Shown: in pieces, positions 29,802 to 42,100 of the stretch
Layout: every line of letters starts with the position of its first letter
Position numbering within the stretch: the first letter of the stretch is position 1
The notes under the pieces: generated by a model
Databases searched by the model: none
Seen by the model: the letters and a program-made list of their open reading frames with translations, nothing else
Told to the model about the DNA's origin: nothing
Made by a program: the position numbers and the translations under genes
NCBI RefSeq assembly: GCF_900096755.1
Contig: NZ_LT615227.1
Span: 60,715 to 124,714 of the forward strand
Direction: 5' to 3'
Length of the DNA: 64,000 nt
Origin: Polynucleobacter necessarius
GTDB lineage: Bacteria > Pseudomonadota > Gammaproteobacteria > Burkholderiales > Burkholderiaceae

Positions 29802-30712
29802 AAAAACTCCCCTGCTATCTTGTCCGAACTATTCGGAACCCACTTATCAAAATTGGTAAGGTCAATAACCCGACCACCATCTGGCATCACTGTAACTATG
29901 TCGACAAAGGTCGCATTTTGCTGCACATCTTTAGGCAAGTAAACATGGCGCGCATAAACCTGGTTGGCTAAGCTCTCATGGTAGCCAGTAAAGGTAATTA
30001 ATAAATGCCACTGCTGCTCAATATCGGCTTTTCCCAAGAACTCTTTTAGGGCGCTGCTGTCATCGACACTATGCATTGCAGTCCATGTAAGAGAAAAGAC
30101 TGGGCTCTCAGAGCGATGAAGTTACAACTCAACGGACCGACGGTAACGCTCACCTTCGCTAGTCATGCTCTCAGCAATCAACCACAAACGAAGCTGCGCC
30201 TCCACAATATGTGAGCTGCGGTCATTCGCCACGCGAAACTTAAATGTCTTTACGCCATCATGATTACCAACCACGGCTACCTTAGAAAAGCGCACACCTG
30301 CAGTTGGCCGAGTAAATCTGGCGAATGCCAAACCCGTCGTTAATGCGGAATAAACGATTCCAAAGAAAGCCTCAAAAGTCACAATTGCATTAGCCCCATG
30401 ACCAACCGGCGTCATACGCCCGTAACCAATGGTTGCCATGGTTTGTACGCTAAAGAAAAATACATCCAATAAGGAGCCTGGCTCTGCATGGGTGATGGCC
30501 CCATCTCCGCAAGCAATATAAGCAAAGGCAAAGAGCAGATTGGTCGATAGATATACAAATACAACCAGCAATAAAAAGCTGGTCCAGCTAGTACCTAATA
30601 GCCAGTGATAAAAATTATTCTCAGGCCGCACCATTTCAGAGCGCGAGAGTGTAGCGCGATATTCATCTAAATTAATCCGTGCGGGACGGCGATTAAATAA
30701 AAATTTACGCAC
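29798..30712 (-). pseudogene. KirBac-type inward-rectifier K+ channel split by an in-frame stop
   Basis: Residues 1-196 contain the N-terminal slide-helix region, TM1, the pore helix with selectivity filter TIGYG (94-98) and TM2, then the start of the cytoplasmic Kir domain (FRVANDRSSHIVEAQLRLWL). A TAA at 30122-30124 interrupts RRSVEL*LHRSESPVFSLTWTAMH; the same frame then finishes the Kir domain to 29798. Kir channels normally read straight through here. One base change at this codon, for example AAA to TAA, explains the break. The downstream 92 codons from 30076 are the channel C-terminus, not a separate gene. Lacking most of its gating domain, the channel is probably dead unless the stop is read through. 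Confidence 0.9.
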
Positions 30713-30724
30713 TGCCGTAAAGGC

Positions 30725-31291
30725 TTAGGTCTTAGGCAGGGTAACGCCCCGCTGACCTTGATACTTGCCACCACGATCTTTATATGATGTGCCACAAACT
30801 TCATCACTCTCAAAGAAGAGGACTTGTGCGCAACCTTCGCCTGCATAAATCTTTGCCGGCAATGGTGTGGTGTTAGAAAACTCGAGGGTGACGTAACCCT
30901 CCCACTCCGGCTCAAACGGCGTGACGTTCACAATAATTCCGCAGCGTGCGTATGTGCTCTTACCAACGCAAACGGTTAATACGCTACGAGGAATCTTGAA
31001 ATACTCAACGGTTCTAGCCAATGCAAATGAATTTGGTGGAATGATGCAAACATCACCCTTGAAATCTACAAAGGATTGTTCGTCAAAATTCTTGGGATCA
31101 ACAATAGTGCTGTTGATGTTGGTAAAGATCTTGAATTCGTCTGCGCAACGAATGTCATAGCCATAACTTGAAGTGCCGTAACTTACGATTTTGTTGTCGG
31201 CGGCGTCTTGGCGAACTTGCCCAGGTTCAAATGGGCTGATCATGCCTTGCTCGCCCATGCGGCGGATCCAGTGGTCAGATTTAATAGTCAT
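30725..31291 (-). CDS. dcd: dCTP deaminase
   Basis: Converts dCTP to dUTP for thymidylate synthesis. The 188 residues are the normal length; signature motifs are [15 protein letters not shown], the [15 protein letters not shown] region, KSTYARCGI and [14 protein letters not shown] with the catalytic Glu. It lies 12 bp upstream of the potassium-channel gene in the same direction. Confidence 0.96.
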   Translation of the reverse strand: MTIKSDHWIRRMGEQGMISPFEPGQVRQDAADNKIVSYGTSSYGYDIRCADEFKIFTNINSTIVDPKNFDEQSFVDFKGDVCIIPPNSFALARTVEYFKIPRSVLTVCVGKSTYARCGIIVNVTPFEPEWEGYVTLEFSNTTPLPAKIYAGEGCAQVLFFESDEVCGTSYKDRGGKYQGQRGVTLPKT

Positions 31292-31331
31292 GGCCGAATT
31301 GTAAAACCTTCGCCCTTACCTGCCCACGAAT

Positions 31332-32181
31332 TTATTGGGGGTTTTGGCTAAAAACGACCCTCTCCGGGGCGTTATAGATCTCGAAGTGTTTTCCAGAGCA
31401 GCGGGATAGGATCGTGAGATTGGTCTTACGGGCCAAATCCAGGCCCATCAAGGTGACTCCTGAGCGGGTTAACAAGAAGGGAATGCCCATCTGGGCACCC
31501 TTAATGACCATCTCAGAGGTGAGGCGTCCTGTGGTGAAGAAAATCAAATCCCTACCCACTTTGTCGGCCAGCCACATCAAGCCGGAAATCGAGTCGACCG
31601 CGTTATGCCGTCCAACGTCCTCAATGAAGTGCAAAAGGCGGACCCCATCCTTGCCGTCTCGTTCATAGACTGCACAGGCATGAACAGAGCCAGATTTCTT
31701 ATAAATCGTGTCATGGGTCCGAATCGAGTCAATCAGGGCAACAATTGCCTCTTGGGATAATGTCGGACCCTCGGGCAGCTGAATCTCTGACATTTCCTCA
31801 ATCAAGCCACCAAAAAACATTGTCCCCTGCCCGCAGCCCGCTGTAACCACCCGTTTGCTAGTCAAGGCATCAATATCCACCGCGCTCCGACGGGTTTTAA
31901 CCGCTGCCGAATCGGTCTCCCAATCCACTTGGATGCTTTCTATGTCGTCCGGAGACTCTACAAGACGTTGATTGCGTAGATAACCCAATACCAGGGCTTC
32001 TGGAGCGCTACCAAGGGTCATGAGTGTTACCACCTCACGCTTGTTTGTCTAAGTAAATAGTTAAAGGGCGCTCGCCGGGAATATGGGTCATCTTTAGGCG
32101 ACCCATCTCATCCATAACCTCGACCTCATGCACCAATGGCACGGAGGCACAAGACATTTGGATGATCGGTTTTACAGCCAT
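31332..32181 (-). pseudogene. fdhD: FdhD formate dehydrogenase accessory sulfurtransferase, frameshifted
   Basis: FdhD delivers sulfur to the molybdenum cofactor of formate dehydrogenase. An ATG at 32181 opens MAVKPIIQMSCASVPLVHEV and reads IPGERPLTIYLDKQA before TGA; the next frame resumes at EVVTLMTLGSAPEALVLGYL and runs to 31332. An extra G near 32038-32042 accounts for the shift. The conserved cysteine is in AGCGQG, and FIEDVGRHNAVDSISG is intact. Translation from an internal start would lack the first ~50 residues. No formate dehydrogenase subunit genes are in the window. Confidence 0.87.
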
Positions 32182-32342
32182 AAATTGCTCTCTACAGTCG
32201 GACTCAAGGGAAGTTTATCGGGGTTTATCAAGACTTCGCAGTGCTTTACTTTAACCGCAGACTAAAATCACCGCATAAGCCAGCATAATTGAGTGCTAAA
32301 CCTTATTTAACCGTCCAACCTTCTTATTTAAGTCCGCATTTC

Positions 32343-34013
32343 ATGAGCAGTTCCCAACGTCGCCTTCTCGTCACCTCAGCCTTACCGTATGCCAATGGCC
32401 AGATCCATATCGGGCATTTGGTGGAATACGTACAGACCGATATTTGGGTTCGCTTTCAAAGAATGCGCGGCCATGAAGTGCATTACGTTGGAGCTGACGA
32501 TACACATGGCACCCCAATCATGTTGCGCGCAGAAAAAGAAGGCATTACCCCTAAAAAACTTATCGCTAATGTTTGGAAAGAACATAAGCGTGATTTTGAT
32601 AACTTTTTAATTTCTTTTGACAACTATTACACAACCGATAGCCCTGAGAATGAAAAGCTATCGCAAAGTATTTATATCAAGTTACGTGAAGCTGGCCTGA
32701 TTGAAAAGCGCGCGATTGAACAAGCCTACGATCCCGTTAAAGAAATGTTTCTGCCGGATCGCTTCATTAAAGGCGAGTGCCCAAAGTGTGGCGCCAAAGA
32801 TCAATACGGTGACAACTGCGAAAAGTGTGGGGCAACATACTCACCCACCGATCTCAAGAATCCGTTCTCTGTAGTCAGTGGCGCAACGCCAATCAAAAAA
32901 GTTTCGGACCATTACTTCTTTAAGCTATCTGATCCGCGCTGCGAAGAGTTTTTGCGCGAGTGGACTCAAGTCAAGACGCCCTTGCAGCCAGAAGCCCGCA
33001 ACAAGATGAAAGAGTGGGTTGGCCAGCCCGGAGAAAGCAAGCTAGGCGACTGGGATATCTCCCGCGATGCCCCGTATTTCGGGTTTGAGATCCCCGATGC
33101 CCTTGGAAAGTACTTCTATGTCTGGCTCGATGCCCCAATTGGTTACTACGCCAGCTTCCTCAATTATTGCCAGGCCAAGAGCCTCAATTTTGACGAGTGG
33201 GTTAATCCAGATACGACTACTGAGCAATACCACTTCATTGGTAAAGATATTTTGTATTTCCACACCTTGTTCTGGCCAGCCACTTTAAAGTTTGCTGGCT
33301 ATCGAACCCCAACCAATGTTTTTGCTCACGGCTTCTTAACGGTAGATGGCGAGAAGATGAGTAAATCTCGCGGCACTTTAATTTCTGCAAATAGCGTAAT
33401 TGAGTGCGGATTTAATCCTGAGTGGTTCCGCTATTACTTTGCAACCAAACTCAATGACAGCATGGAAGATTTAGATTTAAATCTTCAAGACTTTGTAGCA
33501 CGCGTAAATAGCGACTTATTAGGCAAGTATATCAATATTGCTAGTCGTAGTGCTGGCTTTTTAGTAAAGCGTTTTGGCGGCATTGTTTCTGATGAGGCAA
33601 TGAGCAATCCACTCCTCAAAGAAATTGCTGCGGCCAGCGAAAAAATTGCTGAACTTTATGAGGCGCGCGAATATGCAAAAGCATTGCGCACCGTCATGGA
33701 GCTTACTGACAAAGTAAATGGATTTGTGGATGAGAACAAACCATGGGAAATTGCCAAAGATCCAGAGCGTGAAGCGGATTTGCAACGGGTTTGCAGCATC
33801 ACCCTCGAATCATTCCGGATGCTGAGTCTTTATCTCAAGCCTGTCATCCCTCAAGTGGCTGCTGGAGTTGAAGCGTTTTTTGCCCTTCCCTCACTTTCTT
33901 GGGCTGATATCAATACCCCACTCTCCAGCAAGACCCCAATTAATGCCTATAAGCATTTAATGACCCGTGTTGAAGCCCCACAAATTGAGGCTTTGCTGGC
34001 TGCAAACTTGTAA
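32343..34013 (+). CDS. metG: Methionyl-tRNA synthetase
   Basis: Charges initiator and elongator tRNA-Met. Start placed at ATG 32343 ([19 protein letters not shown]); a TTG 18 codons upstream is also in frame. Motifs: HIGH (QIHIGHLVE), the zinc-binding [21 protein letters not shown] and KMSKS. The 556-residue product ends after the anticodon-binding domain, so it lacks the C-terminal EMAPII/Trbp111-like domain found in many relatives; the downstream sequence shows no remnant of it. Confidence 0.95.
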   Translation: MSSSQRRLLVTSALPYANGQIHIGHLVEYVQTDIWVRFQRMRGHEVHYVGADDTHGTPIMLRAEKEGITPKKLIANVWKEHKRDFDNFLISFDNYYTTDSPENEKLSQSIYIKLREAGLIEKRAIEQAYDPVKEMFLPDRFIKGECPKCGAKDQYGDNCEKCGATYSPTDLKNPFSVVSGATPIKKVSDHYFFKLSDPRCEEFLREWTQVKTPLQPEARNKMKEWVGQPGESKLGDWDISRDAPYFGFEIPDALGKYFYVWLDAPIGYYASFLNYCQAKSLNFDEWVNPDTTTEQYHFIGKDILYFHTLFWPATLKFAGYRTPTNVFAHGFLTVDGEKMSKSRGTLISANSVIECGFNPEWFRYYFATKLNDSMEDLDLNLQDFVARVNSDLLGKYINIASRSAGFLVKRFGGIVSDEAMSNPLLKEIAAASEKIAELYEAREYAKALRTVMELTDKVNGFVDENKPWEIAKDPEREADLQRVCSITLESFRMLSLYLKPVIPQVAAGVEAFFALPSLSWADINTPLSSKTPINAYKHLMTRVEAPQIEALLAANL

Positions 34014-34033
34014 AAAGCCCCCTAAAAAGCACC

Positions 34034-34039
34034 TATAAT
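34034..34039 (+). promoter_or_regulatory. Consensus -10 box for the DUF3460-scpA-panC operon
   Basis: A perfect TATAAT lies 74 bp before the DUF3460 start, just after metG. The best upstream match, TTGTAA at 34008, is 20 bp away, which is too far for a good -35, so the promoter is a candidate only. Confidence 0.4.
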
Positions 34040-34107
34040 GGCGGGTGTAGTCCTGAGATAACTTTTCGAATTAATTTCATAATTTATTGAGTATTTTAGG
34101 AAATGCC

Positions 34108-34288
34108 ATGGCAAGATATCAATCCGAATTCACCCAGTTCTTAAGCGAACTCAAGACCGAGAAACCTCACCTCGAGGCTGATCAGCAAGCTGGCCGCGCC
34201 CTCCTTTGGGATAAAGAGCCTTTGACCGTTGAAGATCAGCGCCGCGCAAAAGCTGCAAAACTCAAGCAACGCGCTTACGTTTATTCGA

Positions 34289-34296
<8 letters not shown>
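34108..34296 (+). CDS. DUF3460 family small protein
   Basis: A 62-residue soluble protein (MARYQSEFTQFLSELK..., then GRALLWDKEPLTVEDQRRA) of a small family found in Burkholderiales; function unknown. ATG 34108 is preferred over TTG 34087 because TTTAGGAA is well spaced before it. It overlaps scpA by 8 bp, so expression is coupled to chromosome-segregation and pantothenate genes. Confidence 0.85.
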
Positions 34297-36012
<1,716 letters not shown>

Positions 36013-36104
36013 GTTGCACTGATAAAAGGTTCATTTGAGACCTTGATTGACCCTTTGTAACCCTATAAAGATAAGTAGTATCTATCGCTCCGCTTAAGGA
36101 GTAA

Positions 36105-36139
36105 GCTGTAACGAGATCAAGACTGATAACTGTTACAGC
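36105..36139 (+). promoter_or_regulatory. Inverted repeat downstream of panC
   Basis: GCTGTAAC (36105-36112) and GTTACAGC (36132-36139) form a perfect 8-bp stem with a 19-base loop, followed by an AT-rich stretch. It may terminate panC or structure the leader of the next gene. No gene lies between 36013 and 36220. Confidence 0.4.
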
Positions 36140-36220
36140 ATTTGATTTATTTAAGCACACATAACAGTCGTCCTCTCTAGCGAATTAGAGCAGGCCTCAC
36201 TCTCCACAGAAATTTTAGTT

Positions 36221-36905
36221 ATGTATAAAAAACTTGCAATAGCAAGTTTGATGGTTTTTGCATTCAATAAACCATATGCCCAAGTTACGATTGACACCAC
36301 TGGCGGGACTACAGGTGGAGCTATCACAAGCACCCCTATTAGCAACTCCGTATCAACTACTGGCGCTCTTCTACGTCCCAAGGTGGCGCAGGCCGCCGGT
36401 CTTGGTGGCACCTCAAATGCTGTGACAGGTGCATCTACCTCTCAAGGTGGTTCTGGTAATGCAACCGTTACATCAAACTACGGCGCTACCAAAATTCCAG
36501 TTACAACTGCAATTGCACCATCAAACTTTCCTACCGCACCTTGTATGGGGTCAACATCTATTGCTGGCTCGGCTGTTTTATTTGGATTTAGCACCGGCTC
36601 TTCATGGGAGGCAACGGAATGCATGACTTTTGAGGCCGCAAGATCATTTGATCAGGCTGGAATGCATGAAGATGCTCTAGCCATTAAATGTACTAGCAAG
36701 TATTCAAGTGCAGCACCAAGCTGCATTAAGCTTCGCCAACAAGAGGCGCAAAGAGGTCAATCAGATGTACAGGCTTCTCGTGAACCGACAGAGCCATTGA
36801 ACGCGAATCTAAAAAAGCTATCTATACCGAAACCATTGACCCAGTAAGCGGCTTTAAAACAATTATCGATACTCGCGACACTATTAGGCGCGTTGCCGTA
36901 CCTTA
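36221..36905 (+). pseudogene. Secreted protein of unknown function, frameshifted
   Basis: Begins with a signal peptide (MYKKLAIASLMVFAFNKPYAQ), then a Thr/Ser/Gly-rich low-complexity region (about 22-100), then a compact domain with four cysteines (PCMGSTS, TECMTFEAARSF, ALAIKC, APSC) likely to form two disulfides. The frame ends at 36847, but from about 36783 the alternative frame reads TDRAIERESKKAIYTETIDP and continues to a natural-looking stop at 36905. One lost base near 36779-36786 fits. I do not recognise the function; the cysteine domain faintly recalls small exported proteins of phages and plasmids. Confidence 0.6.
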
Positions 36906-36914
36906 GATTAAATT

Positions 36915-37850
36915 GCTACAGCGCGAAGAACTGCCCTACTTCTAGATTCAATTCCTTGGCCAGCTCGCGGCGCCCGTTACTTTTCCTGCGGCGCCTTTTG
37001 CTTTGAGAACCTCTATTTGACCGCCGTGGCAGGCAACAAAGAAAGAGTCCAGGGTAATCTGAGTCACTTCGCCTGGCTTGCCTTTAACGGCGCTAAATGT
37101 AGCAGCAACGTGCTTATGGCAATCGTAGATCTGCACCTTTTATTCGCCAAACTTTGTCCATGCGCCAGGCGCAGGATTGCATGCCCGAATGAGATTATGA
37201 ATTTGACTGATGTGTGTTGCCCAATGAATTTGCGCAGCGTTCGCATCAAACCAACCCTCATAGTTAGCCTGCGATTCATCTTGAACCAACTCTTGGTGCT
37301 TGCCTGCCACCACTAAGTCAGCGGCTTCAAGCAATGCTTTTACGCCAACCGGGAACAGATGATCAAAATAAATCTTACCCAGAGTGTCGTTGGGTCCAAT
37401 AGCGACTTCTTTTTGCAAAATCACCGCACCTTCATCTAAACCGTCAGTTGGACGGAAGATGGTTAAACCAGTCTTCTCTTCGCCTAATGCGATTGCCCAG
37501 TTAATAGCGCTTGGACCACGATATTTTGGAAGTAATGATGGATGGTATTGAATAGTTCCATGCTTTGGGATCTTGCAGAGCTCTTGCGGCACAAACTGAA
37601 TGACATAAGCCATTACGCAAATATCTGCGTTGCTATCAATCATGGCCTGAGCAGCTTCGCCACCCTTTAGGGAAGCGAACTGCAAGGGGGTTAAGCCCCT
37701 TGCAAGTGCAGCCTCTTTTAAGACTTCCGGCTTACTTGATTTGGGATTATCGGGTAGGCAGAAGACAGCAACTACTTCGTCGCCACGATCCAAAAAAGCC
37801 TCTAAAGCTGCTTTACCAAAATCCGCACTCCCAATCAAGGCCACCCGCAT
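36915..37850 (-). pseudogene. Formyltransferase-family protein (Fmt-like) of the oxalate cluster, broken
   Basis: Related to methionyl-tRNA formyltransferase: Rossmann start [20 protein letters not shown], then the formyltransferase signature HPSLLPKYRGPSAINWAI with catalytic Asn/His/Asp region, then a C-terminal Fmt-like domain. A TAA at 37140-37142 splits WTKFGE*KVQIYDC in frame. After GKVTG a further one-base deletion near 36961-36975 shifts the C-terminus, whose real end appears to be RELAKELNLEVGQFFAL at 36915. Position next to frc and oxc suggests a role in formyl-group transfer from oxalate catabolism rather than in translation (inference). Confidence 0.85.
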
Positions 37851-39097
37851 CTTAGATCACCTTGTCGTGACGTAATGTAATCATCAGCGGTGTAACCCAA
37901 CTCATGCAGAATCTCATCAGTGTACTCACCAAGCAATGGTGAACGTGTCACTTCTGTTGGGCTATCAGACATCTTGATAGGATTACCAACAGTGAGGTAC
38001 TTGCCACGAATCGGATGATCCACCTCCACTACGGTGCCAGTAGCACGCAGTGCAGGCTCTTCAGCAATTTCTTTCATCGAGAGAATTGGGCCGCATGGGA
38101 TGTCGTATTTATTCAAAACATCCATCACTTCAAACTTCGTCATAGTCATGGTCCATTTTTCGATCTCACCGAAAATTTCCATGAGGTGCGGCAAGCGCGC
38201 CATTGGCGATGCAAAACGCACATCTGTAATCCAATCTTCACGGCCGATTACCTTACAGATTGCCTCCCAAACTGGAGCTTAAACAATCACATACATATAG
38301 GCGTTTGGATCGGTTTCCCAACCCTTACATTTCACAATCCAACCAGGCTGGCCACCGCCAGAGGCATTGCCTGCATGGGGTACGGAGTCGCCAAACTCAC
38401 CGTTCGGGAACTGTGGGTACTCTTGCATGAGGCCTACGCGCTCTAAACGCTGTTGATCGCGCAACTTCACACGGCACAAGTTCAATACAGCGTCTTGCAT
38501 TGAGCAAGATACTTTTTGACCACGGCCAGTTTTTTCACGCTGCATCAATGCAGTCAAAATACCGATTGCCAAGTGCATACCAGTATTAGAGTCGCCCAAA
38601 GCGGCTGCAGAAACTGTCGGAGGACCATCCCAGAAACCAGTAATAGAGACTGCACCACCGGCACATTGAGCAACGTTTTCATACACTTTTAAGTCTTCGT
38701 ATGAGTGGCCATCGCTAAAGCCCTTTACAGAAGCCATAATCATTTTTGGGTTCAATTCTTGGATACGCTTCCAAAAGAATCCCATGCGATCCAAAGCGCC
38801 AGGACCGAAGTTCTCAACCATGACGTCTGAAGTCTTGATCATCTTTTCTAAAACTTCTATACCTTCTTGAGTTTTAGTATCGAGAGTCAAAGAACGCTTA
38901 TTGCCGTTCAACATTGTGAAGTACAAAGCATCAGCGCCTGGAACGTCGCGCAATTGGCTACGTGTTACGTCGCCAGAGCCTGGACGCTCTACCTTGATCA
39001 CGTCAGCGCCATACCAAGCCAACAGCTGAGTACATGCAGGACCTGCCTGTACGTGTGTGAAGTCAATAATGCGAATACCGTCTAATGGTTTAGTCAT
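37835..39097 (-). pseudogene. frc: Formyl-CoA:oxalate CoA-transferase, nonsense-mutated
   Basis: Frc moves CoA from formyl-CoA to oxalate, producing oxalyl-CoA for Oxc. Residues 1-272 are intact, including the catalytic Asp at the canonical position 169 ([10 protein letters not shown]). Codon 273 is TAA (38279-38281) where APVWEAICK continues in the same frame; a CAA to TAA transition would explain it. Near 37876-37884 one extra T also shifts the last residues; removing it restores [10 protein letters not shown] and a stop at 37852. The truncated protein lacks the C-terminal third needed for the interlocked dimer and should be inactive. Confidence 0.93.
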
Positions 39098-39147
39098 GTT
39101 TGTTTCTCCTTAAGTCTTTCTTGTTTACTTCTAAATTAATTATTTAA

Positions 39148-40857
39148 TTACTTCTTAGCAGCTGCTGTAGATGGGTTTAAGTTTGTTAAACGCCCACTCT
39201 CAGTACCTGCGGTTTCATCAATAACAGCATTGATAAGAGCTGGTTTACCGGCAGCAATTGCTTCTGTTAACGCTGCTTCTAATTCCGCTGGGGTAGTTAC
39301 GTAGTAACCGACACCACCAAATGCCTCAATCATCTTGTCGTAACGAGCATCTTTAACGAACACGGTAGGTGCAACATCAGCGCCGCCCGTTGGGTTCTTA
39401 TCAGTACCGCGGTATACGCCGTTGTTATTAAATACAACGGTTGTGATTGGTAAGTTGTAACGGCAAACGGTTTCTAATTCCATGCCGCTAAAGCCGAATG
39501 CGCTATCGCCCTCAACCGCAACCGTTGGCAAGCCGCTAATTACAGCAGCGCCGATGGAGTAACCCATACCAATACCCATAATCCCCCAAGTACCAGAGTC
39601 AAAACGCTTGCGTGGCTTATACATATCAGCGATTGCACGGCAATAGTCAAGTGTGTTTGCGCCCTCGTTTACCAAGTTCACATCTGGGTTCTTCTTGATC
39701 ACATCATGAATCACACGCAATGCGCCATGGAAGTTCATTGGGTTAGCTTCTTTGGCTAATGTTTCAGCCATCTTCGCCAAGTTCTTATCTTTCTTCTCGG
39801 CAATAGCAGCAATCCACTCAGCGCTTGGCTTAGGTACTGAAGCAATACCTTTCAAGAGTTCACCAACGCATGAACCAATATCGCCAATCAATGGAGCAGC
39901 AATTTGTACGTTGCTATCCACTTCGTTTGCTTGAATATCGATTTGAATAAATTTCTTAGGATCTTTACCCCAAGTCTTGCCCTTACCGTGCGCTAACAAC
40001 CAGTTCAAGCGTGCGCCAACCAACAGCACTGCATCAGCTTCAGCCAATACAAATGAACGTGCTGCAGAAGCGGATTGTGGATGGTTATCTGGCAACAAAC
40101 CTTTGGCCATCGACATAGGCAAGTATGGGATACCTGATTTTTCAACCAAATCACGAATCTCTTTATCGGCTTGTGCATAAGCAGCGCCTTTACCCAAGAG
40201 AATCAATGGACGCTTAGCGCCTTTCAATACATCCAATGCGCGAGCAACTGCATCAGCCGCTGGGATTTGACGTGGAACTGGATCAATTACTTTGAAAATT
40301 GTTTTCTTAGCTTCTTCAGCAGGCATAGTTTGAGCTAGCAACTGTGCTGGCAAGTCCAAATAGACACCACCTGGACGACCAGAAACCGCAGCGCGGATTG
40401 CACGAGCAAAACCAATGCCGATATCTTCAATGTGATTAATACGATATGCAGCTTTGCAATATGGCTTGGCTGCGTTGAGCTGATCCATCTCTTCGTAGTC
40501 ACCCTGTTGCAAGTCAACGATTTCACGCTCGCTCGAACCAGAGATCAAAATCATTGGGGAGCAGTTCACAGTAGCGTTAGCTAATGCTGTTAAACCATTC
40601 AAGAATCCTGGTGCAGAAACCGTCATACAAATACCTGGCTTTTGTGTCATGTAACCAGCAATTGCTGCTGCATTACCTGCGTGCTGTTCGTGACGGAAGC
40701 CAATAAAGCGCAAACCTTCAGCTTGAGCCAAACGACATAAGTCAGTAATTGGAATACCAACAAGACCGAAAATAGTATTGAGGTCATTCGCTTTTAAAGC
40801 GTCAATGACGAGATGGAAACCATCTGTTAATTGTGTGTTTTGGTTATCTGTTGTCAT
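39148..40857 (-). CDS. oxc: Oxalyl-CoA decarboxylase
   Basis: ThDP enzyme converting oxalyl-CoA to formyl-CoA and CO2. The 569 residues are full length with no disruption: catalytic glutamate in [27 protein letters not shown], and the ThDP/Mg2+ motif [21 protein letters not shown] with VVFNNNG. First gene of the oxc-frc-formyltransferase cluster (50 bp before frc). It is the only intact member, so its substrate supply through Frc is probably lost. Confidence 0.96.
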   Translation of the reverse strand: MTTDNQNTQLTDGFHLVIDALKANDLNTIFGLVGIPITDLCRLAQAEGLRFIGFRHEQHAGNAAAIAGYMTQKPGICMTVSAPGFLNGLTALANATVNCSPMILISGSSEREIVDLQQGDYEEMDQLNAAKPYCKAAYRINHIEDIGIGFARAIRAAVSGRPGGVYLDLPAQLLAQTMPAEEAKKTIFKVIDPVPRQIPAADAVARALDVLKGAKRPLILLGKGAAYAQADKEIRDLVEKSGIPYLPMSMAKGLLPDNHPQSASAARSFVLAEADAVLLVGARLNWLLAHGKGKTWGKDPKKFIQIDIQANEVDSNVQIAAPLIGDIGSCVGELLKGIASVPKPSAEWIAAIAEKKDKNLAKMAETLAKEANPMNFHGALRVIHDVIKKNPDVNLVNEGANTLDYCRAIADMYKPRKRFDSGTWGIMGIGMGYSIGAAVISGLPTVAVEGDSAFGFSGMELETVCRYNLPITTVVFNNNGVYRGTDKNPTGGADVAPTVFVKDARYDKMIEAFGGVGYYVTTPAELEAALTEAIAAGKPALINAVIDETAGTESGRLTNLNPSTAAAKK

Positions 40858-41006
40858 AGAAATTTTTATAAGAATTGCAGGTGGGCCATAAAGGCTAACG
40901 CAATTTAGCTTTCGCTAATGTCTCCAATGTAGTTATTAATCGCACAACGGGTTTTAAGCTCCCGCTTAGGCTGAAGTGAATATTAGGCTTGGGGAGGGGG
41001 TTCATC

Positions 41007-41022
41007 ATTGACTTCGGTCAAT
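41007..41022. promoter_or_regulatory. FNR/CRP-like palindrome upstream of oxc
   Basis: ATTGAC-TTCG-GTCAAT is close to the FNR consensus TTGAT-N4-ATCAA. It lies 150 bp upstream of oxc, between oxc and a Crp/Fnr-family regulator gene. It is flanked by AGGGGG and CCCCCT, so as RNA it would also form a C(UUCG)G tetraloop hairpin. Without a T-tract, an operator is the better reading, but termination of the regulator transcript is possible. Nothing else is seen in 40858-41060. Confidence 0.5.
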
Positions 41023-41060
41023 TTCCCCCTAAATCCTGTAATTACAAGCTGATCAAGGAC

Positions 41061-41670
41061 CTAAACAAAAAGCTCTTTATGCTTGGTTTTAAGGCGGCTT
41101 AAGGTCTCAGGAGATAAGTTGAGATAGGCGGCCAGCTCTTTCTTGGGCAAGAGCTCGAATAAATCCTCGTATTTGCGCAAGAAGCGCTCTACTCGGCCGG
41201 GAGCATCGAGCATATGCAAGGTTGATGGTGTGCGCCATGATCTCGCTCATAAGGCGCATAACCTCAAACTCAAAGCTCTCCTTCAGGGGCTTATGCAGCT
41301 CCAAGAACTCAGCCCACTTCTTCATAGGCATCCGGGCCTTGGTTACGCTGGCAATGCTATAGGGGGCTGCAGTCTTAAGGCGCCAGGCAGCATAGCTAGT
41401 TTCAATATCCTTTTCAATAGCGAAGCGCAAGATCATCTCTTTGGCATCTGGACTAGAAACAATCCGCTTCAAAATCCCGTCCAGCACAAAGTATTGCTCC
41501 ATCTGGTGGTCACCCCTGATGGAGCAAGATTTCTGATTTTTTGAGGTCCGATATCTCTAAATGACGCTCTAGATCCGCCATTGCTGCTGGGTCCAAGCTT
41601 TTTAAGACTGAGTTTTGGCTCAACTGCAAGCGAATCAGGTTTTTTCGGGGTGCTTATCTAACGCGGTCAT
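41061..41670 (-). pseudogene. Crp/Fnr-family transcriptional regulator, three frameshifts
   Basis: ATG 41670 has a good TAAGGA upstream. The reading needs three one-base corrections: near 41638-41646 in an A-run, near 41510-41513 (HQGDHQMEQYF) and near 41216-41220 (INLHMLDAPGR). Corrected, it gives about 200 residues: a cNMP-type sensor domain (MEQYFVLDGILKRIV), then the Crp helix-turn-helix ELAAYLNLSPETLSRLK near the C-terminus. The third shift removes the DNA-binding domain. Position and the adjacent FNR-like palindrome suggest it regulated the oxc cluster. Confidence 0.87.
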
Positions 41671-41756
41671 GAATCCTTAATCCTAGAGCCCATATTGTAG
41701 GCTTTTTTACCCCTTTTTTCAGGGTGAATACACCTAAGTACGCTAGAATTACGGGG

Positions 41757-41937
41757 TCGTGGTGCTTTATTGCAATGCAACAAAGTTAAACGGGAAACAC
41801 TAAACGTGTGCTGCCCCCGCAACAGCAGGTAAATACGTCCTTAAGCAATTTTTGGGCGTCAGGAATCTGACAAAGCCACTGTGCGCGTCAATCGCATGGG
41901 AAGGCCAGATTCTGATATTTACTAGCCCGGATACCGG
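41757..41937 (+). ncRNA. Cobalamin riboswitch
   Basis: Conserved elements appear in the right order: AAACGGGAAACAC, the CTGCCCCCGCAACAGCAGGT stem, the B12 box GCCACTGTG (41875-41883), GGGAAGGC, and AGCCCGGATACCGGCC at the 3' side. It lies about 165 bases before a TonB-dependent receptor gene and should repress it when adenosylcobalamin is abundant. Ends are approximate. The riboswitch core itself looks undamaged. Confidence 0.93.
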
Positions 41938-42054
41938 CCAAAACAGGTGGAATTTTGCGGACGGGGATCTTCGCGCGCCAATGACAGCGCCCTATCCCTC
42001 GATCTGGCGCCCAATTGACGCCTGAACTCACGCTCGTGAAATTCTGTTCGACCC

Positions 42055-42074
42055 AGCTAACGGGGAAGTTAGCT
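42055..42074 (+). promoter_or_regulatory. Hairpin in the receptor leader after the riboswitch
   Basis: AGCTAAC and GTTAGCT form a perfect 7-bp stem with loop GGGGAA, located between the riboswitch and the receptor start. It may belong to the expression platform that controls translation; the purine-rich loop is 27 bases from the ATG, too far to be the ribosome site itself. Confidence 0.4.
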
Positions 42075-42100
42075 AGGCAATCGATAACAGAAAGCATTTC

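Noticed and set aside
29798..30076. Separate 92-residue hypothetical gene
   Set aside because: It is in frame with the preceding KirBac channel and matches the C-terminal Kir domain, so it is the tail of a stop-split gene.
31332..32181. FdhD lacking the second cysteine of the CxxC motif as a novelty
   Set aside because: The CGQG form looks like a known variant in Burkholderiales FdhD proteins, so it is not reported as unusual.
32289..32342. Upstream TTG start for metG
   Set aside because: The extra 18 residues show no family similarity and ATG 32343 matches the usual MetRS N-terminus.
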